This document shows, one piece after another, positions 15,751 through 24,934 of a stretch of 64,000 nucleotides of DNA (the first letter of the stretch is position 1; the number at the start of each line of letters is the position of its first letter). The notes below the pieces were generated by a model that saw only the letters and a list, made by a program, of their open reading frames with translations, was not told the origin of the DNA and made no database searches. This DNA comes from Parvimonas sp. oral taxon 110 str. F0139 (GTDB lineage Bacteria > Bacillota > Clostridia > Tissierellales > Peptoniphilaceae), in contig NZ_AFII01000002.1 of assembly GCF_000214475.1 (NCBI RefSeq), positions 789,000-852,999 of the forward strand. Direction: 5' to 3'. The position numbers and the translations under genes were made by a program.

Positions 15751-16941
15751 ATGGAAAAGAATTTTGTTGAAAAAATCGAAAATGTGGAAAGTTTTGTAAA
15801 TGAAGTTATTTTAAATGCAATTAAAAATAATGCTTCAGATATACATTTTGAACCTAGAGAAGATAATTTTTATATAAGATACAGAATAGATGGAGAACTT
15901 ATTGATGTCTATCAAATAAATAGTTTTAATGCTCCCATCATTATTTCTCGTATAAAAATTATTTCAAAAATGGATATTACAATTAAGAGAATGCCACAAG
16001 ATGGAAGACTGGATTTTGATTTTAATGGAAATTTAGTTGACATTAGAGTTGCATCAGTTCCTGTAATTTTGGGCGAAAAAATTGTAATGAGAATTTTAAA
16101 TGCTGGAAATTTTAAAATTGACATAGAAAATCTAGGATTATATGACGAAGAAAGGCAATTAATTGAAAATATAATAAAAAGTCCAAACGGAGTTCTAATT
16201 ATAAGTGGTCCTACGGGAAGTGGGAAGTCATCTACATTGTATTCATTCGTAAAAAAATTACAAAATGAAAATATCAACATAATTACTTTGGAAGATCCTG
16301 TTGAAGTTAGAATTAGTGGAATAAATCAAATAAATATAAATTCGGCTTTGGGACTTGACTTTGCGACAGGCCTTAGGGCGATGTTAAGACAAGATTTTGA
16401 AGTTGGTTTAGTTGGTGAGATGAGAGATAGAGAAACTGCAAATATTGCTCTAAGAGCAGGAATAACAGGGCATCTTATCTTTACGACTTTGCATACTGCA
16501 GATACAGTTTCAGCAATAATAAGACTTTTGAATTTAGGAATAGAAAATTATGTTATTTCTTCGGGTGTAATAGCAATTTTATCTCAAAGACTTGTTAGAA
16601 AACTTTGCCCAAAATGTAAAATTAAAAGAGATTTAACAAATTTTGAAAAAGAGATTTTTAAGAAAAATAATCTTGAAACACCTGAATATATCTATGAAAA
16701 ATGTGGTTGTGAACATTGCAATAGAGGATATATTGGTAGAACTTTAATTTTGGAATCTTTAATTTTAGATGATGAAATAAAAGAAATAATAAATGGAAAT
16801 TGTAATAGTGTAAGACTTTATGAATATTTTAAGAAAAATGGAAATGAAAGTTTATATAAAAACGGATTAAGAAAAATTGCAGATGGAATAACGAGTTTTG
16901 AGGAAGTAAATAAAATTTTATTTTCATTAGGAGAATTTTAA
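15751..16941 (+). CDS. Type II secretion/type IV pilus assembly ATPase (GspE/PilB family)
   Basis: The 396-residue ATPase has a short N-terminal domain (ASDIHFEPREDNFYIRYRIDG) and Walker A SGPTGSGKSS. The Asp box is EDPVE, Walker B is LVGEMRD and the His box is TGHLIFTTLHTAD. A four-Cys zinc site (CPKC and CEHC) lies near the C-terminus. It would power pseudopilus or competence-pilus assembly (ComGA-like). It lacks the long N1 domain of PilB, so it resembles ComGA in size. The gspF-type gene follows after one base, but no pilin, pre-pilin peptidase or secretin genes lie beside the pair. Confidence 0.88.
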   Translation: MEKNFVEKIENVESFVNEVILNAIKNNASDIHFEPREDNFYIRYRIDGELIDVYQINSFNAPIIISRIKIISKMDITIKRMPQDGRLDFDFNGNLVDIRVASVPVILGEKIVMRILNAGNFKIDIENLGLYDEERQLIENIIKSPNGVLIISGPTGSGKSSTLYSFVKKLQNENINIITLEDPVEVRISGINQININSALGLDFATGLRAMLRQDFEVGLVGEMRDRETANIALRAGITGHLIFTTLHTADTVSAIIRLLNLGIENYVISSGVIAILSQRLVRKLCPKCKIKRDLTNFEKEIFKKNNLETPEYIYEKCGCEHCNRGYIGRTLILESLILDDEIKEIINGNCNSVRLYEYFKKNGNESLYKNGLRKIADGITSFEEVNKILFSLGEF

Positions 16942-16942
16942 A

Positions 16943-18030
16943 ATGAGCTTTAAAGAAAAAGTTTTTAATATTTTGAATATGGAAATAGGAAATAAACACA
17001 ATTTATTAGATTTAAGTATTTCTTTAAAAGAGGCAGGGCTTCTTTTAAAATCAAATATTAATACTGCAGAAACTATAAACTTGCTTTCAAAAACTTCGCC
17101 AAATAAAAATTTAAAGAAAATTTTTTCAGAAGTTTATGAAAATTTATTGCAGGGACATGATTTGTATAACTCCTTTTTAAAAGTCAATAAATTTGACAAT
17201 TTATTTTTATCTTTGATAAAATCAGGGGAAAGTTCGGAAAGACTATCTGAAGTTTTTCTATATCTATCTTTGTATTATGAAAAAAAGTATAAACTTAAAC
17301 AAAAACTTATAAGTTTATTAACTTATCCCTTTATTTTATTGTCGGTTACAGTTATAGTTTTAATTTTTCTTTTGAATAATGTTATACCGACATTCTTGGA
17401 TATTTTTGAAGATAGTAATATTGAATTACCTGCTATTACAAAGTTTTTGGTTAAAAGCATTGATTTTGTTAAATATAATTATCTTTATATTATTTTAGGA
17501 ATCTTGGTTTTTATCCTATTTCTAAAACTAATTTTAAAAAAATATAAAGTTAGAAGATTTTTTGGAAAATTGCTATTTAAAATTCCATATATAAAATCGC
17601 ATTATCAAAACTATATAACTTCTGTAATTGCAAAAAATTTTACTATCTTGCTTAATGGAAATATAAATATAGTTGATAGCTTGGAAATAATAAAAAATTC
17701 TACTAGAAATGTATTTATACAAGAACATTTGAAAAAGGCGATTTTAGAAATAAAAACGGTAATTTAATTTCAAAGTCTTTAAATGACGAATTGATTTTTA
17801 ATCTCGCATTTATAAATATGCTTGCAATAGGAGAAAGCAGTGAAAATTTAGTTGAAATACTAGAGAGTGCAACTGAATACTATGATTCAAAAATAAATTA
17901 TTCAGTTGATAAAATATTACAGTATTTACAACCTTTAATTATAGTTTTAATCTCCTTATTTGTAGCATTCATCGTATTTGCAATAGCAATACCAATTTTT
18001 GATTTATCAAATGGAATAAGTATAGAATAA
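16943..18030 (+). pseudogene. Type II secretion/pilus inner-membrane protein (GspF/PilC/ComGB), one frameshift
   Basis: The start codon follows GGAG at the end of the ATPase gene. Residues 1-270 hold one GspF domain with three hydrophobic helices (for example FILLSVTVIVLIFLLNNVI). The frame breaks at an A5 run near 17753-17757; adding one A restores EIKNGNLISKSLNDELIFN. The second GspF half then continues (LAIGESSENLVEILES, final helix PLIIVLISLFVAFIVFAIAIP). The joined protein of about 362 residues is a normal length for ComGB/PilC. It is the platform protein partner of the preceding ATPase. Confidence 0.82.
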
Positions 18031-18051
18031 TTATTTTAATGGAGGTAATAT

Positions 18052-18578
18052 ATGAGAGCATTACTTGTAATTGATTTACAGAAAGGAATAATAAGTCAAA
18101 GAGATTGTAGTGATGAAATAGATAAAATTAGGTGGTTGATTGAGGATTTTAAATGTAAGAATATGCCAATTATTTTTACAAAACATCTTGATGAAAATGT
18201 TGAAAGCCCTTTATACAAAAATTGTGAAGGTATTGAAATAATAGATAATTTGGATATAAATGCAAAATATATAGTTGAGAAAAGTAAGCCGGACTCATTT
18301 TTCAATACTAATCTTGAAAAATTTTAAAAAATGAAGGCATCACTGAATTGGTTATTTGTGGCTTTAATACTGAATATTGTTGTTTATTTACTTCTATAGT
18401 TGCAGCTGATAAAAATTTTAAGGTCTATTTTATAGAAGATGCAACCGGAACGGTTTGTGATGAAAATACTTATGAAATGCCTGGATTAGATATTCAAGAT
18501 TTTATAGGGTCAATACTAAATTGGTCAAATATGGTAAATGTTTTGTATTTAGATGAATATAAAGAAGAATTTATTTAA
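18052..18578 (+). pseudogene. Isochorismatase-like cysteine hydrolase, one frameshift
   Basis: GGAGG precedes ATG 18052. The N-terminal part has the catalytic Asp in ALLVIDLQKG and the catalytic Lys in VEKSKPDSF. The frame breaks at the TTTT-AAAAAA stretch near 18319-18330. The continuation ELVICGFNTEYCCLFTS carries the nucleophilic Cys, followed by VYFIEDATGTVCDENTY. The joined length of about 175 residues is normal. Members include nicotinamidase-like and ycaC-like amidases; the substrate is unknown. One extra base repairs the gene. Confidence 0.85.
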
Positions 18579-18645
18579 TAAGAACCCCACCCTTCAACGA
18601 TGGTTCAAATCGTGTGGGTATCTGGTAACCTAGTTATTTCACAAT
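18577..18645 (-). repeat. Dispersed hairpin repeat, copy 1
   Basis: This is an inverse-orientation copy of a roughly 68-bp element also found at 26614 and 57765. Shared blocks, read on the minus strand, are TTGTGAAA, AACnAGGTT, CACGAT, ATCGTTGAAG and a final GTTCTTATT. Internal arms (ACGAT / ATCGT, CCCAC / GTGGG) can fold. It abuts the stop codon of the hydrolase gene. Confidence 0.75.
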
Positions 18646-18683
18646 AAAAAAAGCAAGTTAGTGTTAAAATAACTTGCTTTTTT
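18645..18683. terminator. Bidirectional terminator
   Basis: AAAAAAGCAAGTTA and TAACTTGCTTTTTT form a symmetric stem-loop between convergent genes. T runs are present on both strands. Confidence 0.85.
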
Positions 18684-18699
18684 GTTCCATAATGTAGTA

Positions 18700-19515
18700 T
18701 TAATCTTCTATATCAAGTTCATATGTTACTTTATATTTTTTGTTATAATCTGAATCATCATTATGTTCAAATTTAATCTTTATTTTTTTACTGTCATTAG
18801 TTAAGCCATAACATTCTTGTCCAGTTGTTTTTGAACCGATTGGAGTAGGTGATACCTTTTTTTCTACATTCAATGGATATGTTTCTGCATTTTCCCCTTT
18901 TTCATCAACAACTAAAGCTGGTCTTATATATAAATCTTGTCCTTTACCTTTATAGCCTAAATTTTCATAGGAGTAAATTATATAAACAACTTTAGCAGGC
19001 TTTTTAGTTGTAAATCTATTTCTTTCAGTTGTAGTTTTTACGCTATTAATTTTTAATTTGAACTTTCCTTTTACTTCCCAAGTATCGTCTTTGCTTTTTA
19101 ATACTAAAGGTGAGTTATTAAGATCAGTTTTTGAAATAGCATAAGTTACTTCATCATCAGTAAAACCACCAGTAGTTTCTTTTTCTTCTGTTAAGTATGA
19201 TTTTAAATCTTTTTCTGTAAGTTCTGTTCCTTTTTCTTCAGCTTGTTTCTTATAATTTTTTGCTGCATTAAGTGCATTTTGATTATAGTTAAAATCATAA
19301 ACTTTTATCATTTCAGCTACTTCTTCATCTTTTAATTCTTGAAGTTTTAATTTTTTAGTCAATATTTTTTTTGAATCCATTTCAACTTCATTGCCTAATT
19401 TACTTTTGATTTGTTCGATTTTTTCTTGACTTAATCCTTCTTTTTTAGCTTCTTGTTTTCCACAACCTACGACAAGTAAACCTGTTAAGAATAAAGCAAT
19501 TAATTTCTTTTTCAT
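18700..19515 (-). CDS. Lipoprotein with C-terminal DUF4352/DUF5105-like domain
   Basis: The 271-residue product has a lipoprotein signal: KKKLIALFLTGLLVVGC, with Cys as the lipid-modified residue. A charged helical region follows (residues 25-115). A C-terminal beta-rich domain begins around INSVKTTTERNR and includes VVYIIYSYENLGYKGKGQDLYIRPALVVDEKG. That pattern, extracellular sandwich with an Asn-Leu-Gly turn, resembles DUF4352/DUF5105 telokin-like domains of Firmicute lipoproteins. AAGGAGATGA precedes the ATG on the minus strand. The function is unknown. Confidence 0.82.
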   Translation of the reverse strand: MKKKLIALFLTGLLVVGCGKQEAKKEGLSQEKIEQIKSKLGNEVEMDSKKILTKKLKLQELKDEEVAEMIKVYDFNYNQNALNAAKNYKKQAEEKGTELTEKDLKSYLTEEKETTGGFTDDEVTYAISKTDLNNSPLVLKSKDDTWEVKGKFKLKINSVKTTTERNRFTTKKPAKVVYIIYSYENLGYKGKGQDLYIRPALVVDEKGENAETYPLNVEKKVSPTPIGSKTTGQECYGLTNDSKKIKIKFEHNDDSDYNKKYKVTYELDIED

Positions 19516-19995
19516 AAATTTTCATCTCCTTTTACCTTTTATAATGTATAAATTAACATACAAATATAAATTCTATTATCTATTATAAACAAATATAAAT
19601 TTTTTTCAATACCTTCATAATAAAATAACCTAAAAAAGCAGGCTTGTTTTACATTAATTTATATAGTTTTTTAGTTCATATAACTTTATTATTAAGAATT
19701 TATATATAAATATGAAAATAATGTAAAATATTATATATAATTAAGTTCAGTATAATTCTTGAAAATTATTAACATAAGTTGTATAATTTAATTAACGACG
19801 AAAACGTCTTTAAGGTATATAATTATTTAAAATATAATTTTTAAGGCTTGTTATTAATAATAAATATCGATAAGAAAATAATTAATTTTTATGTAGCGAC
19901 TAAATTTTATAATCTTTTTTATAATTAAGTACTTTAGTTATTCACATTTCTTTTCTAATATGATACAATATATGTGAGAAAATTTTGGAGGAAAT
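19516..19995. other. AT-rich divergent intergenic region
   Basis: About 480 bases lie between divergent genes. They contain the minus-strand ribosome site at the left and a promoter at 19941-19969 on the right. A small perfect hairpin (GACG-AAAA-CGTC near 19797) sits between. No open frame with a ribosome site and no recognisable RNA family was seen. Confidence 0.6.
19941..19969 (+). promoter_or_regulatory. Putative sigma-A promoter of the DUF1576-like gene
   Basis: TTCACA at 19941-19946 and TACAAT at 19964-19969 have a 17-base spacer. They lie about 27 bases before the GTG start. Confidence 0.55.
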
Positions 19996-21273
19996 GTGTT
20001 GAGTAGAGAAAAAATATATGTAAAAAACCATTATAGATATGATGCGATATTTGTATTTTCTATTTTAGCGATGTCTGTAGGCTTTCTTTTTGACAGTCCT
20101 AAAGAAATTTTATACGGATATATTAATATTTTAAAATCTCCAAGTCATTTACTTACTGATTACATGGCAGTAGGAGGAATAGGAGCAACATTTTTAAATG
20201 CTGGCCTTCTTATGTTACTTGCATCTTTTGTATTGTGGAAAAGACAGCAATTGTTGACAGGTCCTATTATAGCAGCACTTTTTACGCTTTTTGGTTTTTC
20301 ACTTTTTGGGAAAAATCTATTTAATACAATTCCAATAACTTTTGGAGTTTACCTTTATGGTAAAATCGAAGGGTTAAAATTTAATACTTTGACAATGAAT
20401 AGTCTGTTTGGAACAGCTCTCGGTCCAGTTGTAAGTTATTTATGTTTTGGAATTGGATTTCCGTTTTTTAAAGGATTACTTATTTCTTATTCAGTTGGGA
20501 TTTTTATTGGAATGATTATTCCTGCACTCTCTGCATCATTTTTGCGTTTCCATCAAGGTTACAGCCTATATAATATTGGTTTTACATGTGGAGTTATTGG
20601 TCTTTTCATTCAAGGAGTTTTTAAATCTTTTAATTTAGAAGTAAAAAATGTAAATGTTGTAAGTGCTGGAAATTTACGAATTGCAATTATAATGTATATA
20701 TTTTTTACTATAGTTTTTGTTTTAGGATTTTATCTAAATGGATTTAGTTTTAAAAATTTAGGAAATTTATTAAAGAATAGTGGTAGGGCTCCATCTGATT
20801 TTGGGAATATTTATGGTAGAGGTGTCAGCATGATTAATATGGCTGCACTTGGAATTATATATACTACTTATGTTTTGATTATGAACCAACCTTTAAACGG
20901 ACCGGTTCTTGGTGGTATATTTACCATTTTTGGTTTTGGAATATTCGGTAAACATATTAGAAATGTATTACCTATTCTTGTAGGAACATTAATTGCGTAC
21001 TTTTTAAATATTTATGATCCACATAGTGTTTCTGCAACAGTTACTATTTTATTTGCAACAAATTTAGCTCCAGTTGCTGGAGAGTATGGTTTTATAGCTG
21101 GAATATTTGCAGGCTTCTGCCATGTATCAATTGTTTCTAGTGTTGGTGTCTTGCATGGAGGATTAAACCTTTATAACAATGGCTTTTCAGGAGGCTTTGT
21201 AGCAGCAACATTAGTTCCAATTTTTGAGTCAATTAGAAATTCGAGATTTTTTTATAATAAAGGAGAGGAATAA
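19996..21273 (+). CDS. DUF1576-like polytopic membrane protein
   Basis: The 425-residue protein has about ten to twelve hydrophobic helices. Its two halves look alike: GPIIAALFTLFGFSLFGKNLFNTIPI near residue 95 and GPVLGGIFTIFGFGIFGKHIRNVLPI near residue 305. This internal duplication, with the FGxFGK motif repeated, suggests an inverted or tandem repeat transporter fold. The architecture matches what I recall of the DUF1576 family, whose function is unknown. The start is GTG 19996 or TTG 19999; GGAGG lies just upstream and fits TTG slightly better. A small gene follows after 2 bases. Confidence 0.75.
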   Translation: MLSREKIYVKNHYRYDAIFVFSILAMSVGFLFDSPKEILYGYINILKSPSHLLTDYMAVGGIGATFLNAGLLMLLASFVLWKRQQLLTGPIIAALFTLFGFSLFGKNLFNTIPITFGVYLYGKIEGLKFNTLTMNSLFGTALGPVVSYLCFGIGFPFFKGLLISYSVGIFIGMIIPALSASFLRFHQGYSLYNIGFTCGVIGLFIQGVFKSFNLEVKNVNVVSAGNLRIAIIMYIFFTIVFVLGFYLNGFSFKNLGNLLKNSGRAPSDFGNIYGRGVSMINMAALGIIYTTYVLIMNQPLNGPVLGGIFTIFGFGIFGKHIRNVLPILVGTLIAYFLNIYDPHSVSATVTILFATNLAPVAGEYGFIAGIFAGFCHVSIVSSVGVLHGGLNLYNNGFSGGFVAATLVPIFESIRNSRFFYNKGEE

Positions 21274-21275
21274 TT

Positions 21276-21635
21276 TTGAATACAATAAAAAATGAAGAAA
21301 ATTGTGCTAAGTTAATAGTTAGTGGACTTGTTCATTATTATTTTAGTAAAAGAGTTCAAAATTTAAAAATAGATTTTAAAATAGAAAAAGATTCCCTAAG
21401 AGTTATTGCTGAGGGAAATGTTAAAATAAAGCCAAAAGATTTAGAAGAATTAAATAGAATTTCGAATTCTGCAAGACTTCCTGAGTTTGAAAATTATTAT
21501 GATAATTTAATAGGATTAGGAAGCAATTCAAGTGACATATCAAATATAGATGCATTAGGCTCTATGGTTGATGAAGCTATAGTTTCTTATTCCGATGATG
21601 GTCTTTTGACTATTTTATTAGTTAGAAATTTCTAG
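21276..21635 (+). CDS. Small conserved-looking cytoplasmic protein beside the DUF1576-like gene
   Basis: I do not recognise this family. The 119 residues have no signal peptide or membrane helix; predicted alternation of helix and strand (LKIDFKIEKDSLRVIAEGNVKIK, then a C-terminal LLTILLVRNF) suggests a small alpha/beta domain. It starts at TTG 21276 after GGAGAGG at the end of the membrane protein gene. That coupling makes a functional partnership with the membrane protein likely. Confidence 0.65.
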   Translation: MNTIKNEENCAKLIVSGLVHYYFSKRVQNLKIDFKIEKDSLRVIAEGNVKIKPKDLEELNRISNSARLPEFENYYDNLIGLGSNSSDISNIDALGSMVDEAIVSYSDDGLLTILLVRNF

Positions 21636-21732
21636 CCTTTAGTATTTAGTGAATTGTACATATTAGTTTATTGTCTTGCTCTATGGGGTATTACAATTAT
21701 GCTAAATAAAACTACTATAAGGAGTAACATAT

Positions 21733-22473
21733 ATGAAAATATTAGAGGTAAAGGATCTTCATGTTAATGTTGGAGATAAAGAAATTTTAAAAGGTATAGA
21801 TTTAGATATTTTTGAAGGAAAGGTTCATGTTATTATGGGACCTAATGGTGCAGGAAAATCTACTCTTACTAATTCAATTATGGCTCATCCAAACTATGAA
21901 GTTACAAAAGGCGACATATTTTTCAAGGGCGAAAACATAAATGAATTAAGAGCTGATGAAAGAGCAAAACTTGGAATGTTTATGTCTTTTCAAAATCCTG
22001 AAGAAGTACCTGGAGTTACTGTTTCTAATTTTATTAGAGCTGCAAGAATGTCAATAACAGGAGAAAAAGAAAGTGTTGTTGAGTTTCAAAAAGAGCTTGA
22101 AGAAAAAATGGAAAGTTTAACAATGGATACTTCCTATGCTCAAAGATATTTGAATGTTGGTTTTTCAGGCGGTGAAAAGAAAAAGACAGAGATTTTACAA
22201 ATGGTAATGTTAAATCCTACATTTGTAATGTTGGATGAAACAGATTCAGGTCTTGACATTGACGCTGTTAGAATTGTTTCAGAAAATGTTGAAAAATTTA
22301 AAAATGAAAATAAATCAATTTTAATCATAACTCATCATAGAGCAATATTATCAAGAATTAAACCAGATTATGTTCATGTTTTATATAATGGTAAAATTGT
22401 TAAAACATCAGATGCTTCTTTGATTGATAAAATTCAAAAAGAAGGTTATTTATGGATTGAACAAGAGGTGTAG
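21733..22473 (+). CDS. sufC: Fe-S cluster assembly ATPase SufC
   Basis: SufC is the ABC-type ATPase of the SUF scaffold complex SufBCD, which assembles [4Fe-4S] clusters. The 246 residues show Walker A GPNGAGKST, the signature NVGFSGGEKKKTEILQM (SufC-specific rather than LSGGQ), Walker B FVMLDETDSGLDIDA and the H-loop ITHH. It is the first gene of sufCBDSU. AAGGAG precedes the ATG. Promoter elements upstream are weak (TACAAT at 21692 with a poor -35), and no Rrf2/IscR site was recognised. Confidence 0.97.
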   Translation: MKILEVKDLHVNVGDKEILKGIDLDIFEGKVHVIMGPNGAGKSTLTNSIMAHPNYEVTKGDIFFKGENINELRADERAKLGMFMSFQNPEEVPGVTVSNFIRAARMSITGEKESVVEFQKELEEKMESLTMDTSYAQRYLNVGFSGGEKKKTEILQMVMLNPTFVMLDETDSGLDIDAVRIVSENVEKFKNENKSILIITHHRAILSRIKPDYVHVLYNGKIVKTSDASLIDKIQKEGYLWIEQEV

Positions 22474-22475
22474 TT

Positions 22476-23890
22476 ATGACATCAGAAAGAAAAAAACACA
22501 AGTAGAAGAAATGGACAGAGGTGTCTATGATATAAAAAACGAGGTAAGATACTCTTCAAAAACAGAAAAAGGCTTAACTCGTGATATTGTTAAACAAATT
22601 TCTAAGGAGAAAAATGAACCAGAATGGATGTTAGATTTAAGACTTAAAGCTTTGGAAGTTTTTGAAAAGTCTAAAAATCCAAATTGGGGACCTGATTTAT
22701 CTCCTGTTGATATAAATGAAATTACAACTTATATCAGTCCGGATGCGAAAATGAGTGGAGATTGGAATGAATTACCTGAAGATATTAAGGGTACATTTGA
22801 TGCTCTTGGAATTCCGGAAGCTGAATATAAGAGAGAACTTTCAGGGGTTGGAGCTCAATACGACAGTGAAGTTGTTTATCATAGCTTAACTGAAAAAATG
22901 AAAAATCAAGGTGTAATCTACACTGATTTTGAAACTGCCGTAAGAGAATATCCTGATATAATAAAAGAATATTTTATGACTTGCATAAAACCTGAAGATC
23001 ATAGATATGCTGCTTTACACTATGCAGTTTGGAGTGGTGGCTCCTTTGTTTATGTTCCAAAGGGAGTTAATGTAAGTATTCCACTACAATCATATTTCAG
23101 ACTTAATGCACCGGGTGCGGGACAATTTGAACATACTTTAATTATCATTGAGGAAGGAGCTTATTGTCATTTTATTGAAGGCTGTTCAGCTCCAAAATAT
23201 AATGTTTTAAATGTTCATGCTGGAGCGGTTGAACTTTTTGTAAAGAAAAATGCAACTTTAAGATATTCTACAATTGAAAACTGGTCAAGAAATATGTATA
23301 ACTTAAATACAAAAAGAGCAATTGTTGATGAAAATGGAACTATTGAATGGGTTTCTGGATCCTTTGGCTCAAAGGTAAGTTTACTATATCCGATGAGTGT
23401 ATTGAGAGGAGAAGGAGCAAAGAGTGAATTTACAGGAATCACTTTTGCAGGTAATGATCAGTACTTAGATACAGGAGCAAAAGTTATTCATGCTGCTCCA
23501 AGAACAAGCTCATCAATAAATTCAAAATCCATATCAAAGGGTAATGGAGTTGCTATTTACAGAGGACTTGTAAGTGTAAAACCAAATTGTCCAGGTTGTA
23601 AATCAACTGTAACTTGTGAATCTTTGATGTTGGATCAAGAATCTCAATCAGATACAATCCCTGTAATAGATATTCAAACATCAGATATTGACTTAGGTCA
23701 TGAAGCAAAAATTGGTAGAATTGACGATGATGTAATTTTCTATCTAATGAGTCGTGGTATTCCTGAAGAAGAGGCAAAAGCCATGATTGTTAGAGGTTTT
23801 GCTGAACCGATTGCAAAGGAATTACCTTTAGAATATGCTGTTGAAATGAATGCTTTGATTAATCTAGAACTTGAAGGAACTATTGGTTAG
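22476..23890 (+). CDS. sufB: Fe-S cluster scaffold SufB (frameshift at codon 8)
   Basis: SufB is the scaffold subunit on which the cluster is built. The true start is ATG 22476, after GAGGTGTAGTT at the sufC end. Its first seven codons (TSERKK) reach an A7 run at 22489-22495, where one missing A throws the frame. The remaining 460-odd residues are intact from TQVEEMDRGVYDIKNEVRY onwards. The conserved core includes FVYVPKGV, IEEGAYCHFIEGCSAP, PNCPGCKSTVTCESL (Cys ligands), DLGHEAKIGRI and FYLMSRGIPEEEA. One extra A restores the gene. It is essential in most bacteria with only SUF, so a sequence error is the likeliest cause. Confidence 0.93.
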
Positions 23891-23901
23891 GGGGTGTCTG
23901 T

Positions 23902-24933
23902 ATGAGAGGAAATTTTATACCAAGTAATACTTGGAATGCAACAAGAGTTAATAATACAGAAGTACAATTACCTAATTTAAATCCAAAAGAGTATTCTTTA
24001 ATTAAGAGTGAAAGCAAAAATCTTATTTTTTCTTATGAAAAATTTTCTTTTTCAAATGAAATAACTGAAAAATTAAATGAATTTACAAATCTTAAATTGG
24101 ATTTTGTTTCAACAAAAGAAAATTCTTTAAATCAAGTTGTTTCGTTAGAATTAAATGAAGAAAATAATCAATTAGTTGATATTATAAAAATAAGAGCAGA
24201 AAAGAATTCAACTTTAAATTTAACTTTGGATTATTTTTCAGATGAAAATATTAAAGGTTTCAGACATTCTATTATAGAAGTTGAAGCTGAAGAAAATAGT
24301 GATGTAAAAATTTATATTTCTCAAAGATTTTCTTTAGATATTTTGAGTATTCAAAGCGTTTATTACAAAGTTAAAGAAAATGCTAATGTTGAATTTGTTC
24401 AAGTTGATTTAGGTGGAAGTGAAAATTATCTATCTTATATCGGAGAACTTGTTGAAAAAGATTCAAATGTAAATATCAACTCAATTTACTTTGGAAAAAA
24501 CGAACAAAAATTAGATTATAATTATGTGGCAACTCAAAGAGGACGTGCTACAAATTATGACTTGTCTATCAAGGGAGCATTAGCTGACAAAGCTCAAAAG
24601 ACTTGTAGAGTAACTATTGACTTTAAGCGTGGATCATCTACTTCTAAAGGTTCTGAACAAGAATATGTAACATTACTTTCAGATGATATAAGAAATGTTG
24701 CAGTTCCTATTTTACTTTGTACTGAAGATGATGTTGAAGGACTTCATGCAGCAAGTGCAGGTAAAATTGATGAAAACATATTATTCTACATTATGAGCCG
24801 TGGTTTTAGCGAATCAGAAGCAAAGAGATTGATTTTAGAATCAAAATTTGCCGAAACTATTGATTTAATAGAAAATGAAGAAATAAGAAAGAGAGTTTAT
24901 ACAACTTTATCCAAAAAACTTTCGGAGGTATAA
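23902..24933 (+). CDS. sufD: Fe-S cluster assembly protein SufD
   Basis: SufD is the SufB paralogue that completes the SufBC2D complex. The 343 residues are fairly short and divergent at the N-terminus. The C-terminal beta-helix and tail are typical: GALADKAQKTCRVTIDFKRGS, then VEGLHAASAGKIDENILFYIMSRGFSESEAKRLIL. The conserved His of GLHAASAG is present. It lies 11 bases after sufB, behind GGGGGTG. Confidence 0.93.
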   Translation: MRGNFIPSNTWNATRVNNTEVQLPNLNPKEYSLIKSESKNLIFSYEKFSFSNEITEKLNEFTNLKLDFVSTKENSLNQVVSLELNEENNQLVDIIKIRAEKNSTLNLTLDYFSDENIKGFRHSIIEVEAEENSDVKIYISQRFSLDILSIQSVYYKVKENANVEFVQVDLGGSENYLSYIGELVEKDSNVNINSIYFGKNEQKLDYNYVATQRGRATNYDLSIKGALADKAQKTCRVTIDFKRGSSTSKGSEQEYVTLLSDDIRNVAVPILLCTEDDVEGLHAASAGKIDENILFYIMSRGFSESEAKRLILESKFAETIDLIENEEIRKRVYTTLSKKLSEV

Positions 24934-24934
24934 T

